A stretch of DNA of 64,000 nt from Anthoceros angustus (GCA_010909165.1 VJWM01000118.1:248001-312000), one strand, 5' to 3'; counted from the first letter of the stretch, positions 31,897-44,238 are shown. The notes: generated from the sequence alone by a model not told the origin. Made by a program: numbers and translations.

Positions 31897-33020
31897 TCAC
31901 CATCCAACTGCGAACGGACCCATTGGGGTATACTGTACGACTTGGTAAGGCCCCATCCATCGTAGGTGGAGTTTACCTAGGAAGTGCATATGTCGGCTGT
32001 CGTAAGGAGGCAGATCTCCCTCCTTCACATACTCCTGATTCCTAAGGCGCCTATCATGCCACAGCTTGCGTTGATTCTGTACCAGTTGCATTCGCTGTTG
32101 CGCCTCTTCCCGGTCCTCCGTATGCTGCACAAACCCTAGCAACCGCTCCAGTTGGCTCTCTTCATCCGTTAAGCGCCTTTCCATCATGACCCGGAGTGTT
32201 GGCACCTCAAACTCGACCGGCATAACGGGTGAGTGCCCATAGGTCAGATAATACGGAGTTCGTTGCGTGGTTACCTTCGCCGTTAACGCCCATAGATGGC
32301 GGCGCTTTGTATCGATCGTGCGCATAGTTAACCGTCACTTATTGAGGATGCGGATAAGTCCATTGGTCTTCCGTCATCCGTTGGCCTTTGGATTGTAGGG
32401 GCGTTTCGATGTGTGATGCGAAATAGTCCGTCATTGCGTTATCACATCATTGAGGAAATGGGTTCCCCTATCGCTACCGTACGGACACCCATACCTTGTG
32501 ATGATGTTTTCAGAGAGGAATTTGGCCACCGTGCTCAGAGTCCGCTCAGTAGCGACCGCTTCAACCCACAGTGCGATGTCCGTTGCCACCAAGATGTACC
32601 GCTGTGTGTGCCCGGTCGCTATCGATAGGTCCAACGTCGATGCCCCATTTCTCAAAAGGCGCTAGTGCTAGTATGGGCACTAACGGCCATTGAGTTGTGG
32701 CCCCGATCCACCGAAGCATCACACTTCTTCACAAATTGGTGTGTTTCCCCATACATGGTGGGCCACCAGTACCCAGCCTCCAAGATTTTCTTGGTGGTGA
32801 CCTGCGCTGCATAATGTCCACCACCTAGTCCTTCGTGCATCCCCTTTATTACCACCTCCGTTTCCGCCTGTTGGAGGTACCTTCGTTCCACACCGTCTGG
32901 TCCTACCTTAAAGATGCACCCGTTATACAGCCGGAAAGGGCGAGCGTAGTGCACAAAGGCCTGCCGCTGAACCCGGTTCAGTTCGTTGGGTAGCTCCATC
33001 TCCCATAGGTACCGTTCCAA
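31897..33020 (-). pseudogene. pol: T2 integrase
   Basis: The three integrase parts are legible in three frames. Zinc-binding domain (33020-32652): GMHEGLGGGHYAAQVTTKKI, LEAGYWWPTMYGETHQFVKK, then CDA with the last Cys changed. Catalytic core (about 32655-32431): FEKWGID with the first Asp, DIALWVEAVATE, and SDRGTHFLNDVI with the second Asp. C-terminal domain (32325-31897): YYLTYGHSPVMPVEFEVPTL, FVQHTEDREEAQ, YDSRHMHFLGKLHLRWMGPY. The catalytic Glu region is shifted. No chromodomain. Confidence 0.9.
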
Positions 33021-33661
33021 CTCCGCGTAAGAGGGCCCGCCTCGCCTCCCTTCTCCGCTTCGCCGTGGGTCCGCTGCTCACCGGGTTTGTCCTACTGCTC
33101 TACCTCCTCTATCGCCGCCACCAATTCCTCATCCGGAAGGCGTCCTCTTGATCCTGCAGAGGCTCCGTTTTAATCTGGATAAGAAGTCGGTGTGTTGCCG
33201 CCCTTGCCTAGTCTCCACCTCAAATGTGAACTCAGCAGAATCCACCTCGCAATTTCCGGACAAGTGCCTTGTTCACCAAATGCTTGAGCCAAGTGATCAA
33301 CATAGAACACAAACTCATTGGGCGGAAGGTAGTGTCTCGAATTTCTTAACGGCGATATACCCAATGCCTCCCGCTCCGTAGTAGTGTACCTCCGTTCGGC
33401 GTGAGCCGCCTTCCGCGTAGTAGATTGGGTGATCCCTCCGTTTATCATCTTTTGATGAGCACTACCCGATGGCGGCGGCACACATCCACGCACATGGAAT
33501 CGCTTCCCCGGCCCCGGTCCTTTGAGACTGGGCACCGAGTGGTCCGGAGGTCTCGAATGCGCCTTTCTCGCGCCCGGTGTCCATTCCTCCTCCTTCTGAG
33601 TAGCTCTAGCTGGAGGCCCGCTTTGCAAAATCTTGTAAAAACGCCTATAGTAACCTACCAT
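33021..33661 (-). pseudogene. pol: T2 RT connection and RNase H
   Basis: Starts MVGYYRRFYKILQSG (the usual YYRRFI motif), then RRYTTTEREALGI, RHYLPPNEFVFYVDHLA and IARWILLSSHLRWRL. Several one-base shifts interrupt it, for example within the DPPS segment and after DHLA. Confidence 0.82.
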
Positions 33662-34330
33662 GCCTGTGAATCCCGTAACTCCTTCAAGTTCGTTGGTCAG
33701 ACCGGATGACTTTCACCTTGTCTTGGTCCACCTCTATCCCTCTTACCGACACTCGGCCCCAACAAGATTCCCTCTGTCATGCAGTAGCATTTCTGGATGC
33801 GTGCAGCTTGAGTCTCCTACATCGTTCCAAACACTTCCGCAAATGTCCCGTGTTTGTCCTCCGTGCACACGAAGTCATCCAAGAACACCTCCATGAAGTC
33901 CCTCGAATTCCTAAGACATTGGTCACCATCCGCATAAATGATCCGGTGCTCTGTCATCCCGGCACTCCGTTTGTAGGCAAACGTCCCCACTCCGTGGTGA
34001 ATGTTGTCTTATCCCCGACTCCCTTAGGTGTAATGGTTGTAGCCGAGAGTAGCCCAAGAAGGAGTAGGTACTCCACCTTGTCGATGTCGTCCACAAAGGG
34101 CATGGGAAATGGTCCTTTTCCGTGGCGGCGTTAAGCTTTCTCGCCCCGAGACGAACGCCTCGCCGCTTCTTGACGACCACAATGGGCGCCACCCACTCAG
34201 TTACGATTGGGAAGATGATGTCCGCTTATACTTATCCGGACTTCCTTGACCTTGAGCGAGTGCTTGGGATTGATTTATCGCTAATCGAACGGCACCGCCT
34301 GCTTCGATCTATCCGGTTCGCCAGTTTGAA
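33662..34330 (-). pseudogene. pol: T2 reverse transcriptase
   Basis: APIVVVKK, ARKLNAATEKDHFP and a shifted MPFVDDILDKV-like segment (34192-33923) are followed by the catalytic motif in DFMEVFLDDFVCTEDKH, with FLDDF at 33871-33885. The active-site Asp pair is intact, unlike T1. Small indels break the frame upstream. Confidence 0.87.
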
Positions 34331-34830
34331 TGCCTTTCATATCGTGACCTTGAAAGCAAACACCTGAATTCCCCAACAAGTGAGGTCTCGTTTTAACCCT
34401 CCGGCATGCCCTTGCGAATTTGAGGAATTTCCTGGCGAACCTCCACGTCTTCCACATCGTCCGTTGACTGCCTCCTTCGCTGCTTCGCCGCTGCCCCTCC
34501 ATCCGGGTTCATCTTCACGCATTCCCCACTCCGAAAGAGCTCGTCCGAGTGAAGCTTACTTTCTTCTCCCTCCGCTGGACCCTCCTCTTGATTGCCTTCC
34601 CCGGCTCTTGTCCGCGAGTCCACCCTAAAACAATCGATGACCTCCTCGTCCACCTCGCTCCAAAGGCGTCCCTCCGGTAATCCATCTCCTCCTCGACCAC
34701 GTGATTTTGGGAAAGGTAGTCCTCATTCGTATCCTCGCGTCATCCCACGCCTTCGGAGGTGTACCCTCTGGTCTTGTGGTTTCTCCCACAAGACGCGTGT
34801 CCTTACTCAGTAATCGCTACCGTCCTTCCC

Positions 34831-35118
34831 TCACCTTGGATCCCAGTCCCGGCTTGAAGTGTATCTCCTTCCGTCCGAGTGTAGTTTTGTCGAGCGAGGC
34901 CAGCCAAGGCCGCAGACCTCATACCCTGTGGGTCCGGGTCCGATGACGAAAAATCTAATGTATAGGGGCTCGCTATGGTGGCTTGGACTCGGACAACTCC
35001 CTGCTGGCGCTCGCGCGACTGTCCATCCCGAGGGTTTTGGTGGATGGCTCGAAGGTGGTGAACCCCACCGCCTTGTGGCCTCGGTGATGAGGTTCACTGA
35101 CCCCGTATCTAGAGGCAC
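34831..35118 (-). pseudogene. pol: T2 retropepsin
   Basis: MPLDTGSVNLITEATRRWG shows an intact D-T-G active site. FFVIGPGPTGYEVCGLGWP is the later ILGRPW-type segment. A protease domain of this family is about 100 residues, which fits the space. The preceding gag end (35436-35122) has EVTEMLQEELRGP and is in another frame. Confidence 0.83.
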
Positions 35119-35121
35119 GTT

Positions 35122-37000
35122 TTAATTACACACCCGCAATTTCCACCGCACCACGCCCGGTCCGTATGAGATGACCTCCACCTCTTCTTCCCACCAAGGA
35201 GTTCCGGGTGGTTGCGTCGATGGCCTTCCGGACTTCGCCGATACCGGGTTGTCCTTTAACAAGCGCCTAAGGGACACCAAGTGTTGTTGGTCCATCATCA
35301 AGTCGGCCACCTTGAAAGGGCGGGTGGTTCTCCTGCCACGTCGCTCGCCTTGTCTCCTCCGGCGTTTGGTCTGTGGTGGCGGACTACTGGGTCCCCGGAG
35401 TTCTTCTTGAAGCATCTCGGTCACTTCGAACCACATCCGGAAATCGGCGCTGTGGTGAGTCCGCCTCCGGAGACTCCGGTGGCTGTTTCTTCTCGGCGGC
35501 TGCGGTTTAACTCGCCTCTTTGGCGGGTTCGGCTTCCTTCAGGTGTTCCGTCCTCCGTATCCGTGGGACTATCCTCATTTTCTTCCTCTTCCTCTTACTG
35601 CCTCCGCCTTCCGCTCCTTTCGGCGACTCGGGTTGACACTTCCGGTACCTCCAGTCCGCCTTCTTCTCCTTAGAACTTGCCCGTACCACCTGCTTCGTGC
35701 CCCTGCCTCCTCCCACTCCGCCCGCCAGCGTCTTCAATTTTGTAGCACGCCGCCTTAGGGAGGCGTTGGTCTTGGCTCCCCACCGAGTTGCGTGAGCGCA
35801 TCCCTCGAGCGAGGATTCGGACAGTGGTACCGGCATGTGCCCCGCGCCACAATCTCCACACGCTTCAAAGTCTCCGTTACCTTGTCGGTGGGGTAGGGAC
35901 AGGCGTTGGAGTAGTGTCGGGGTTCCCAGTTCCAACACCGCCCGCCCGAGAATTCGGAGGGCTCCCATGCGGTCAGACGGAGGTCGGCGCAGACGGACCA
36001 CCGTGGGTACATCGTCTGGATACCGTGGTCCGGTTGTGCTTCTTGCACTTGGTAATCCTCCCACTGCCTCTGACTCTTCCCGTAGTACTCCACCGGTTCA
36101 CGGTCCGAGGAGCTTGGCCCATGACACACCGCACACCATGAGAGTACGGACCGTGGTGGCCGCACGCCCGCTCTTTATCCTTCACCGGTTGATCGTCAAC
36201 TCCTCCACCCTCTTCATTACCCGTCTAGATCTTCCCTCACCCGCTTCCTTCAAAGGAGGTCGGCGGGACCTCGTCGGGCATCATGACCTCCTTCTTTTCC
36301 ACCTCCGCGACTCACGGGCTTCTTCTTTATTTTCGGGTTCTTCTTCTTCCATGGCCTCCTGATTCTTCCTGAGTCCTCTTCCTCTTCCTCTTCCTCTTCC
36401 TCTTCCTCTCCAGGGTTCTTCATCTTGAGTCCGACCCGCTTTCTTCTTTCTTCTTTCCTCCTGGAGAGTCCTCGGCCGTTGGTGCATCGATTCTTCATAG
36501 TTCTCCCGCCCGACCGCCTTGCTCACATCTTTCTCTCGCCAACAAAGACACGTGCTTAGCCATTGGCTTGGATAACCAACGCATACCGCATGCATGGTAG
36601 TGGTGTGGGTCCCAGCAGAACCGCTCGATGTACGATCCCAACTTCTCCGTCTTTCCTCGCCTGTTCTCGAGTTTGGACAAGACATAGCCTTCTTGATCGA
36701 TTCCGCGAATCTTTCTAAGAAGGCATCCTTCAATGCTCAAGGCGGTGCGTTCGAGGCGGTGGGATTCCTCCGATACGAGCCTGCCCGAGGACCCCTTGGA
36801 GCAATTTGAATGAGTCAGCGCATCCGAACCTTCTCCGTTGAAGTTTGCGAGACACAAAATCCTCCACGAAGGTTTCGCCTCTCTCCTTCTTACCTCCAAA
36901 GAGAGAATACGCTTGCTTGGTCGACGTTGTTGCCATCGCCGCGAGGGATGAGGAACCGCCCTTACCACCGACTGCCGCGTCCTCCTCTCGATCCGACAAC
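35122..37000 (-). pseudogene. gag: T2 gag
   Basis: The N-terminal capsid at 36999 reads MATTSTKQAYSLFGGKKERG and ETFVEDFVSRKLQ. A middle segment has GYVLSKLENRRGKTEKLGSY and IERFCW (about 36680-36600). The zinc knuckle CWNWEPRHYSNACPYPTDKV at about 35940-35897 keeps one Cys, His and the last Cys, with the second Cys replaced by Trp. A possible second knuckle, CAVCHGPSSSD, is near 36130. Low-complexity EEEEEE (about 36410) lies between capsid and knuckle. All are in different frames. Confidence 0.82.
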
Positions 37001-37145
37001 CCACCACACTTACCGCGGTGGTGTCCTCGCCGAGCTCGTTGCTCTCACGTTCGCCGGAGCGCCGGCGTCACAACGTCCGACTCTCAAGAATTCTTCCTTA
37101 ACTACCTCACGCCCTCCACGCATCCATCGCTACGGAACGATTTCA

Positions 37146-37163
37146 TTCCCGAACGGCGCGCCA
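37146..37163 (-). promoter_or_regulatory. T2 primer binding site (tRNA-Asp-like)
   Basis: Minus strand TTTTGGCGCGCCGTTCGGGA after the LTR end ...GCGCCACA. Close to TGGCGCCGTTGCCGGGGA, with an extra CG and missing bases. Confidence 0.72.
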
Positions 37164-37166
37164 AAA

Positions 37167-40100
37167 TGTGGCGCGACTTTCTGATGGCCGCCGCACAATC
37201 CGTGTCGTTGTAGGAAGAAGTCCGTTCCCAAGGGAATGATAGGCTCCGCTTGCGTTTGTGATTCCTACCTCAAGCGCCTGCTCGCCTCCTCAACACACAT
37301 ACTCCTAACTACTCTAACGTTCACCGACATCGAGTATGGCCAAGCGTTTAAGGAGCGTCGTATCGTTCACATCCGTCTCACATCCGTCCTTTCCTCTCTC
37401 TCACGCCACACTCACTCTTAGAAAGACGCTGGGGTTACATCCCGACCTCCTCTTCCGCTGGGCCTCCGGCTCAGACGCCTCCGGAGTTCCTCCGGCTCAC
37501 ACGCCCGGGTCGGGCCGCTCGACGAGCACGGGTCGCCACCCTTCCCCGCACACACCACAACACGTTAGGTCGTCACGGGACCTGATCAATCTCCCGAGTC
37601 GCCGTGCTCGTGACTCAGACTCACGTTAGCAAGAAGACACACAAAGGTGCAAGAACGCGCATCAACACCAAGAGAAAGATGATTTATCTGAGGCCTTAGC
37701 CCTCTTATACTACGCCGGGTCGGCCTTTATTACACCTCTATTAAATGAGGGCCACCGGTACCCTAACCGCCGCCTACTACCCCGCCTATTCCACCTATCG
37801 CCGTCTTGGTGGGCTGGATAGCCCTCATTCCTTCTTGGCACCGGCGGCCCAAAGCCGAGCCCCGCTGTCAGGCACCAATCGGATGATCCGCGAGGCGGAC
37901 CCCTTCCTCTTCCCGAGGGTCTGCTGTTGCGCCACCGGGCTCGACAACGCGGTCACCACCAAGTCTTCCTCGTCCTCCCTCTTCTCTCTGGCGGGCCTCG
38001 CAGGGCCCTCCAAGGTGGATCTGGGGTGATGGCTCTCCCCACTCCCGAGTTTGGACCTCGGGACCTGTCGACTCGAGTCCGGACCTCTAGGTCCGGTCTT
38101 CCTCCGGGTCCGGCCTCCGGCCGCCTGGAGTCCGGTCCTGGGACCGGACTGCCTGGGTCCGGTGACCCAACCCTTCCTGGGTCCGGACCTCGGGTCCGAC
38201 TGTCCAGAGTCCGGATCCCTAAGTCCAGACCCGGACCGGGTCCGGGTTTTCCTGAGTCCGGACAAAGTCAGGACCTCGTGCTCGGCATGCCTCCCGGGCT
38301 AGCCACGGGGGTTCATCCACCGAGCCCTCCCTTGGTTCCCGAATGCCCGGTTGCACCTTTCCCTTCAAGATCCTCCCTCGTCCTTCCATGCGAGGGTGCC
38401 GAGCTTACCTCCTGTGGCCTTCCTCCTCCTCCTCCTCCGCCTCTCGCCTTGCTGCCAAGCGGGCTCCTAGGACTCCAGGTTGTCTGCCCCCGGGTCCGTC
38501 CTCCCTCTCCGCCTCCTTCCGCCTTGAAGTCCACCTCCGCCTAGGGTGGCGCGGGACCTCCAGAGCCTTGAGGAGCTCAAGTAGGCGGTAATCGACTTGC
38601 GAATCGCCTCCTCCACATGAGCCGGAGCACCGTACTCCCTCCAAGGTGCTCGAGCGATCGCCCCCGCCTGGCGTCTCGTGGCTGCTCACCATGAGGCGGG
38701 CGGACTCTTGAGGCCGCTGCCTCCGTTACCTCTTGCAACCTTCGCCGCTGCTCGGCGTTCTCCTCCTCCGCGCCCGCCCGCCATTATGCCATGGAGCCGA
38801 GCTCCTTCGCCTCGCAACCGGACGAGCACTGTACCTTTCCTCCAGTGCCTTCCTCCCTTCTTCTATTCTTTCCGGAGGTCCTCCACTTCCTTCTCGGCGG
38901 CATCCCCCCACTCTCGGCTTCCGCCACTCCTGCCGCAACCTTGCGACGTGAACTCCTTGCACCGCCCTTCTCCTCCGTCTTCAAGCGGAGCTGGAGGCGT
39001 TCACCTCGCTCAAGTCTTGGATTCTCTCGTTGAGAACCCCCGCTCCGATGCATCTTGGAGTTGCAACTCCAAGGTGTCCTTGTTGTCCTCCAGCTCCCTC
39101 CGCCCTTCTACCTCCTGCATGCCTCGAGGTCCCCAATCTCCCGGGTCTTGGCCTCCGCCTCCTCACGGCCGACTGCTTGCTCGGCCACACTGCCTTGATT
39201 GCGGCTCTCGGCCGCCTCCACCGCCCGATCACGCCGATAGTGATCGCGATCGGCCGTGTGGCCTCCGCCTCCTTGGCCACCTTCACCGAGCCTCTCGGCT
39301 TGGCTCGTCCGCTGCCTCCGCCTCCTCCTCCTCCTCCGCCTCCTTGGCCACTCCGCCTCCTGCAGAGGTCCTCCGCCGGCTTGGGCCTCCTTGGCCTGCT
39401 TCCTCCGGTGAAGGAATTTGGTCCGTCCTGCGGATGGACCAGACCTCTCCTCTCGCCTCCCGGCGTTTCCTTCCTCAATTGCCGAGCTTGGCCTTCCTCC
39501 TCCTCCGCCTCCTGGAGGAGCACCATGCGCCCGGGTGGCTTCCACCTCCTGGGCCTTCTCGGCCATCCCGAGACCCAGACCGTCCATGGTAGCAGACCCG
39601 CCGTGTTTCTTCCACGGCCACTGTGAGGCTCCCAAAGTCCGTGCGGAGCGATCTCACGGTCCGTAGGACCTACCCGGAGTAAGTCCGGACTGGTTCTCGG
39701 ACAATCGGGACCCTTAGGTCCCGAGGCCGAGCTCCGAGCTTCCTCCTCCGCCTCCTTGGCCCTTTTGGCATGAGCTCCTTCTCCGCCCTTTTCTCCCGGG
39801 CTCGGCGGAGGTGATGGAGTCCGGAGCACGCCTTTTGCCCCTTCGCCGGCAGGACCGCTCGATGCGTGCCGCCGTGTCCTCGCCTCGGCGTCCCTTTTCT
39901 CGCCTCCTCCTCCTCCTCCTCCGCCTCCTTGGCCACTCCGTCGGGAAGAGGTACTGCACCGACCGGGTGCGTTGGTAGCCGTGGTCTTGCGTCTCTTGGC
40001 TCTCTCCAGTCGGGGGCTCACCGGAGTGATGGCCGGTGGCGGGGGGGCCGCCTTCTGGCCGGGCTGCCTGGGTTGGGGCACGGAAGGAGGGAGGAATTGC

Positions 40101-41502
40101 TTCCCATACTGGTGGTGAGGGGTCCGCTCCACGTATGGAGTCCGGAATCCTCCATCGTCCTCCTCCCGAGTCCGTTTGGTTTTTTCGACCGGCCTCCTCC
40201 TCCGCCTTGCCCGCTCCACTTCCGGAGGGCCTCCGTCCTTCCGAGCGCTCAAGCTCTCCTTCCTTGAGGAGTTGAAATGCCCCATACATGGATCGGTATG
40301 GGGCGCCCATGGCGAAGGCTTCGCCCGAGCTGAGCCTCCAAACCGGCGAAGATAATCCTTCCCACCGCCTCTTCCCCGCGCAGCTGCAGAACACTAATAG
40401 ATTATCACCAAGGTGATCCACCTTGGTGAGTAGGTTCCAGTGGACATGATCCGGGCCACCGCCACCGACTCATGTCCTGAGCATCACCCAACCCAGGTCC
40501 GTGCGTCCTGTGCCTTAGCATCGGCGTGGCGGGACCTATCTTCCCTTCGCCTTGAGGGGCTCCGCACCACCCTCTTCCTCCTTGGGCGGTTGTAGGCCGC
40601 CTCAGACCTCCAAGGTCCATCGCCTTGGGTCCTCTGAGGAGGTTCTTGGACCGCACCTCCTTGTTGACCCGCCAAGATCTTCCGGGCAAACTCCGGACCA
40701 GAGTGACATCAAGGTCCGCACCATTGGAACACATCCAAATGCCACTCCGCACCACCCCCGCTTCTGGAGCGAGCCCAAAGTCCGGATAGCGCCGGGTCAC
40801 AATGTTGCGCTCCACAAGGTTCCATGGCTCCCAAACTTCCGGGCTTTTGGGTGCCATCGCCTTCTTCTCCCTTGCTGCCGCTTGTCAAGACCGCCGGCAC
40901 GCTGAGCCTCCGCTGCTCGCCCGACCTCAACGGTGAGCCGCGCAAAGACGCCCCGAGTGTCCCACGAGATACCGCCAGAGAGCCGGATCATGGAGCGCAA
41001 GAGATCGCGAGAATTGTCTCGAGGTCAGCGAAATGACCTTCTTCCACCACCCGGAGTAACTGGTGGGAGGGCGCCTTTCCCCGTCCAGAATCGAGGTCCA
41101 TGGCTTACCGCCTTACGCTTACTGGCCTTACTCCGCCACAGACTGCCCCACGCCGGCAGCCCGCGGCGTGAATACCGCTATAACGGCTCGCAAGGTTACG
41201 GCCCGACCACTGCATGCCCGCCTCCACTGTGGTCGCCCACGTGGCGCCGCCTAGTCCGGCCTCACGCCCAACTTCTAAGTTACTTCTCGGCGTACTTATC
41301 CCGCCTCGGTCCCGGAGTGGGTCCGGCCTTACTCTCGCCGCCGCCGTAGAGGTCTAGTACGCCTCACTCCGAGTCGAGTATACTCCGGAGTGCCGTCCGA
41401 GTGCTAACTGCTTTCCTCCTTTTCGCCTCATTTTATCCTTACTCCTACACAAAAACAAATCCTACCTAATTTCTAACCCCTGTGGAAGTCCAGAGTCCAC
41501 AA
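37167..41502 (-). repeat. T2 5' LTR (4.34 kb)
   Basis: Starts (minus) TGTGGACTCTGGACTTCC at 41502 and ends GTCGCGCCACA at 37167. TATA at 37704-37709 (GTATAAGAGGG). The TCCGGAC array is at 38065-38280. The accessory ORF begins at ATG 40857. An imperfect palindrome GAGTATACTC lies near the LTR start (about 41378) and recurs in every T2/T3 LTR. Confidence 0.93.
38405..40857 (-). pseudogene. T2 U3 accessory ORF, 5' LTR copy
   Basis: The ATG at 40857 is 645 bp from the LTR start: MAPKSPEVWEPWNLVERNIV then TRRYPDFGLAPEAG. VTLVR...LPGRS follows, then MDHLGDNLLVF at 40421 and, shifted, RIIF, PYRSMYGAFQLLKEGELERS. The tail 40285-38981 is open for over 400 codons: KTKRTREEDDGGFRTPYVER, Pro-rich parts, then Arg/Glu-rich sequence. 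The KRTREED..RTPY segment is kept in T3 and, loosely, T0. The length of the open tail may reflect composition. Confidence 0.65.
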
Positions 41503-42280
41503 CCGACCCGAGGGAAGGTCCACCTAGTCCGGGTGACGGAGGTTTGGTAAGGAGGGCCAACTTACACGCGAGAGGAGCAGACTACCAATCCCCAACCCGC
41601 AGAGAGGGCCTATACTCAGACCTGGAGTGGCTGTGACACTCCCATTTGCCTACTGCCCCGCCACTCCGCATGTCAAGAGTGCCTCACCCACAGTGGGACA
41701 CGCGCCGAGGAGTGAGATTTTCGATGAGGTGACGCCCATCCCTGTATCTGCCAGGTTGGAAGCGCAAGAGGAAGAAGGAGGATGCATGCAAGGCATACAT
41801 AGGAGAATTCTCCTCGCGCCTGGAGGGCGGGAAAATCGAAGCTGCCGTCCTTATTCGGCGAATTTTGACGGGCTGAAGATTGGATGGCGGGCCGGGCGGT
41901 TTTAGGGTCAGAACGTGGGCAACGTATTATAACCCCTCGTGCATGGCCACGATTTTCCTTTCCTGGCCTTTGCAGCGCCATGATGAAGGCCAACCCGCTT
42001 TTTGGAATGCATGAGCCCTCGCCTCTAGCCTATGGGTTTTGTCCTGGTTTTGGGGTTTGGAAAATCCATTACATATAAGGAAGTTGATATGATCACCATT
42101 CACCATAGAGGACTGAAGGAGGAGCGACCGCCGCCTGGGGAGAGAAATCTCTGAGGAACCCATATTAATTTTTGCAGAGCAACCAACTGGGTCAAGAGAG
42201 ATAAACAATGGAGATGAAGACGCTAAATGTCCTGGAGGATTGCGAAACCTTCAAATAAGTATGGCCGCCTGCCGTGCAAA

Positions 42281-42340
42281 AGGAGAAGAAGAAGGAGAAG
42301 AAGAAGAAGAAGAAGAAGAAGAAGAAGGAGGCTGTGGTTT
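42281..42340. repeat. (GAA)n/(GGA)n run
   Basis: Roughly 55-60 bases of GAAGAAGAAG with two GGA interruptions, in T0 segment 3. A purine-only run like those elsewhere in the GC-rich LTRs. Confidence 0.9.
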
Positions 42341-43520
42341 TATCTTAGCAGCAAGTCTCTTCACCGAGGAGATTTTGAGGAACCAAGTGCCCCGCCGGAG
42401 ATTCGTGACTTGAAAGTGAAATGGATGTAGAAGGCTCCTAGAGGAGCAATGGAGGAGGAGGCTCTACCAGCCGGTAGGATTGGTGGAGGTGTCGAGCGGC
42501 CAAGAAGCATTGTAAAACGATCTAGTATTCGTAAACTCCTATTGAAATGTGTCTTGAGTGATTTTTGTTTTTGGCTTAAGAGCAGGCCAAAACCAGCTGG
42601 TCAGAGAGGAAGGATATTTATACCAGAAAGTGTCCTTGACCCATGAGTTTTGGGTTGTTTCCCGGTTGAATAATAATCGGTCCTTAGATTCATGAACCCG
42701 GGATATTCCTTGGCCTTTGGTTCGGAATATCTAATAGAAAGTCTATATGGGGAGGGGGTCCCATATTTCGTGAGGTCCCAGGGCTAGAGGTCGAACCAAT
42801 CCAGAAGTTGAACCGGTGTGGTCACGATCGATCGCGGAGACTATGTTTCAAGACGGCTTAACCCACGGGCGGTCGTAAGGAAGGAGCGGTCGCGGAAGAA
42901 GAAGTGGTAGCCGCCGGTAAGCCATGGTCAGAGAGTTTCCGGGAAATATAACCCTAAGGGAACCTTTGAAGGTACGAGGCGCGGCAGCCGGGTAGCTCCG
43001 CATACCCGGCTGTGGCACGGCTCGCACGAGGTCAGTATGGTACCGTGGCGCGAAGCCCGCAGTCCTGGGAAGGAAGAACCTCAAACCCACCTGTTGGAGA
43101 TTCCGGAAAGTAGCACGCACCGAGGCGCCTGCAAGCGTGAGGGTTTTGGTGTGAGCATGGCGCCTGGCCGCAAGCCGAAATTTTTCACCGCCTACAATGG
43201 CCAAATATGGACCATTGGAGGGTCCGAGGTGGAGGATTAGGCGAGGGAGCCGACTTGGGATCATGGAAAACAAGTGAGAGTTTATTGGAGGATTTTCCGC
43301 TCAAAGAACGAGGAAGGAGGACCCATGAAATTCAGCAGCTAGAGGACTAAGGGTGCTGCACTAAATCGGAGGAGGTGGAGATACATGGGCGGTGAGTAGG
43401 GCATCCTAGAATAGAACCTTGACAGGATGCCATCCTCGACCCAAGGCTCCAATCAGAAGGATCTTTCCTGCTCACAGCTTTTAGACCTCGAAGTCTGTGG
43501 CTATGACGCCCCAAGAATTG

Positions 43521-43526
43521 TATAAA
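43521..43526 (+). promoter_or_regulatory. TATA box of T0
   Basis: AATTGTATAAAGGGGCC resembles the T2 GTATAAGAGGGC and lies about 0.7 kb before the inferred LTR end, close to its place in T1-T3. All T0 accessory ORF sequence is upstream of it. Confidence 0.45.
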
Positions 43527-44220
43527 GGGGCCTACACAGCCCCCACATAAGATAATTCTCGTTGAGATCCCCACGCCGCCCGCTGGCCGGGTTGGAGATG
43601 TCCGACAATCTGAGTGCGGTGGTGTGCGGACGCCCCAGTAATGGTGGTCGAGAGCTTGCTCCGCCGGGCCTGAGGAGTGAAGGCGATCGAGCCGCCCGGT
43701 CCGACAAGGAGGGAAACCAAGGACTGGGGCGGGTCTCTGAGTTTGCTCGTAATGCCCACTGCGGACGGCTCTTCTCCCCTTCTTTTCCGCTTAGTTGTGT
43801 TCTCAAATTGAAGATCCGTGTGAGTGAGTGGATGCCCCAAGGTTAATCGAGAGAGAGTAAGGAGGAGAGTGCATCGAAGTTGAGATTAAGCATCAGACGT
43901 GAGCGTAGCCGAATCGGAGTGGGAAAGAAAGAGAAGAAACGAGTGAGAAGTCACTACTAATTGGTGTAAGAATGAATCTGAGCCGGAAGTCAGGCTCACA
44001 GAAAAGATGGGGAACGTGGTTCTCGGAGGAAATAAGGTGGTGGCGCCTTGTGTGTGTGTATGCATGTGTGTGGATTGAGTCAGGGAGGCCGTAGAACCCT
44101 GCTGTGAACGGCCGGTATGTATTCCGGGGTAGAATAAAATCCAGACCACTTGCAGTGGGGATGTCTCACTGGTGATCCGCGCGCCGGAGCCGAATCGGTC
44201 AGAACCAGGGGGACCCACTG

Positions 44221-44238
44221 TGGTCGCCTGTTACCCGG
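44221..44238 (+). promoter_or_regulatory. T0 primer binding site (tRNA-Asp-like)
   Basis: TGGTCGCCTGTTACCCGG matches the tRNA-Asp site TGGCGCCGTTGCCGGGGA with a few changes, and is preceded by GGACCCACTG, matching the LTR end of T3. This implies T0 is a 5' LTR with leader, and not a plain solo LTR. The leader includes GAGGTAAGTAG at about 44323, similar to GAAGGTAAGTG in T3. Confidence 0.5.

Larger units (their letters stand above)
27454..41502 (-). mobile_element. T2, full-length Tat/Athila-like LTR retrotransposon
   Basis: A 14.05-kb minus-strand element with LTRs 37167-41502 (5') and 27454-31822 (3'), a 5.3-kb internal region, polypurine tract, Asp-like primer site and gag-protease-RT-RNase H-integrase order. 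LTR lengths (4,336 and 4,369 bp) agree with T3 (4,340 bp), and T2 and T3 share coding motifs, so they are one family. T2 is inserted in T0, as T1 is. Frames are broken in most domains, but protease and RT active sites are intact. Confidence 0.93.
41503..44217 (+). mobile_element. T0 LTR, segment 3 of 3, with its 3' end
   Basis: Continues T0 after T2. No ORF stands out. It contains a (GAA)n run (about 42281-42340), a TATAAA at 43521 and a U5-like part that follows T3 U5 landmark by landmark: GAGTGAGAAGTC (T3: GCGTGAGAAGTT), a TGTGTGTG run, GAACGGCC..ATTCC (T3: GAACGGGCC..ATTCC), then CCGCGCGCC..GAATCGG and a primer site. Alignment over 41.5-43.4 kb is weak. The LTR total would be about 5.3 kb. 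Confidence 0.5.

Noticed and set aside
38981-40285. Minus-strand ORF of 434 codons, the longest in the window
   Set aside because: Not listed as a separate gene. It is the tail region of the U3 accessory ORF in a low-complexity Arg/Glu/Pro-rich stretch, where stop codons are rare in several frames.
42227-42646. Short plus-strand ORFs around the GAA run
   Set aside because: No recognisable motif. One is mostly poly-Arg/Glu from the simple repeat, inside T0.
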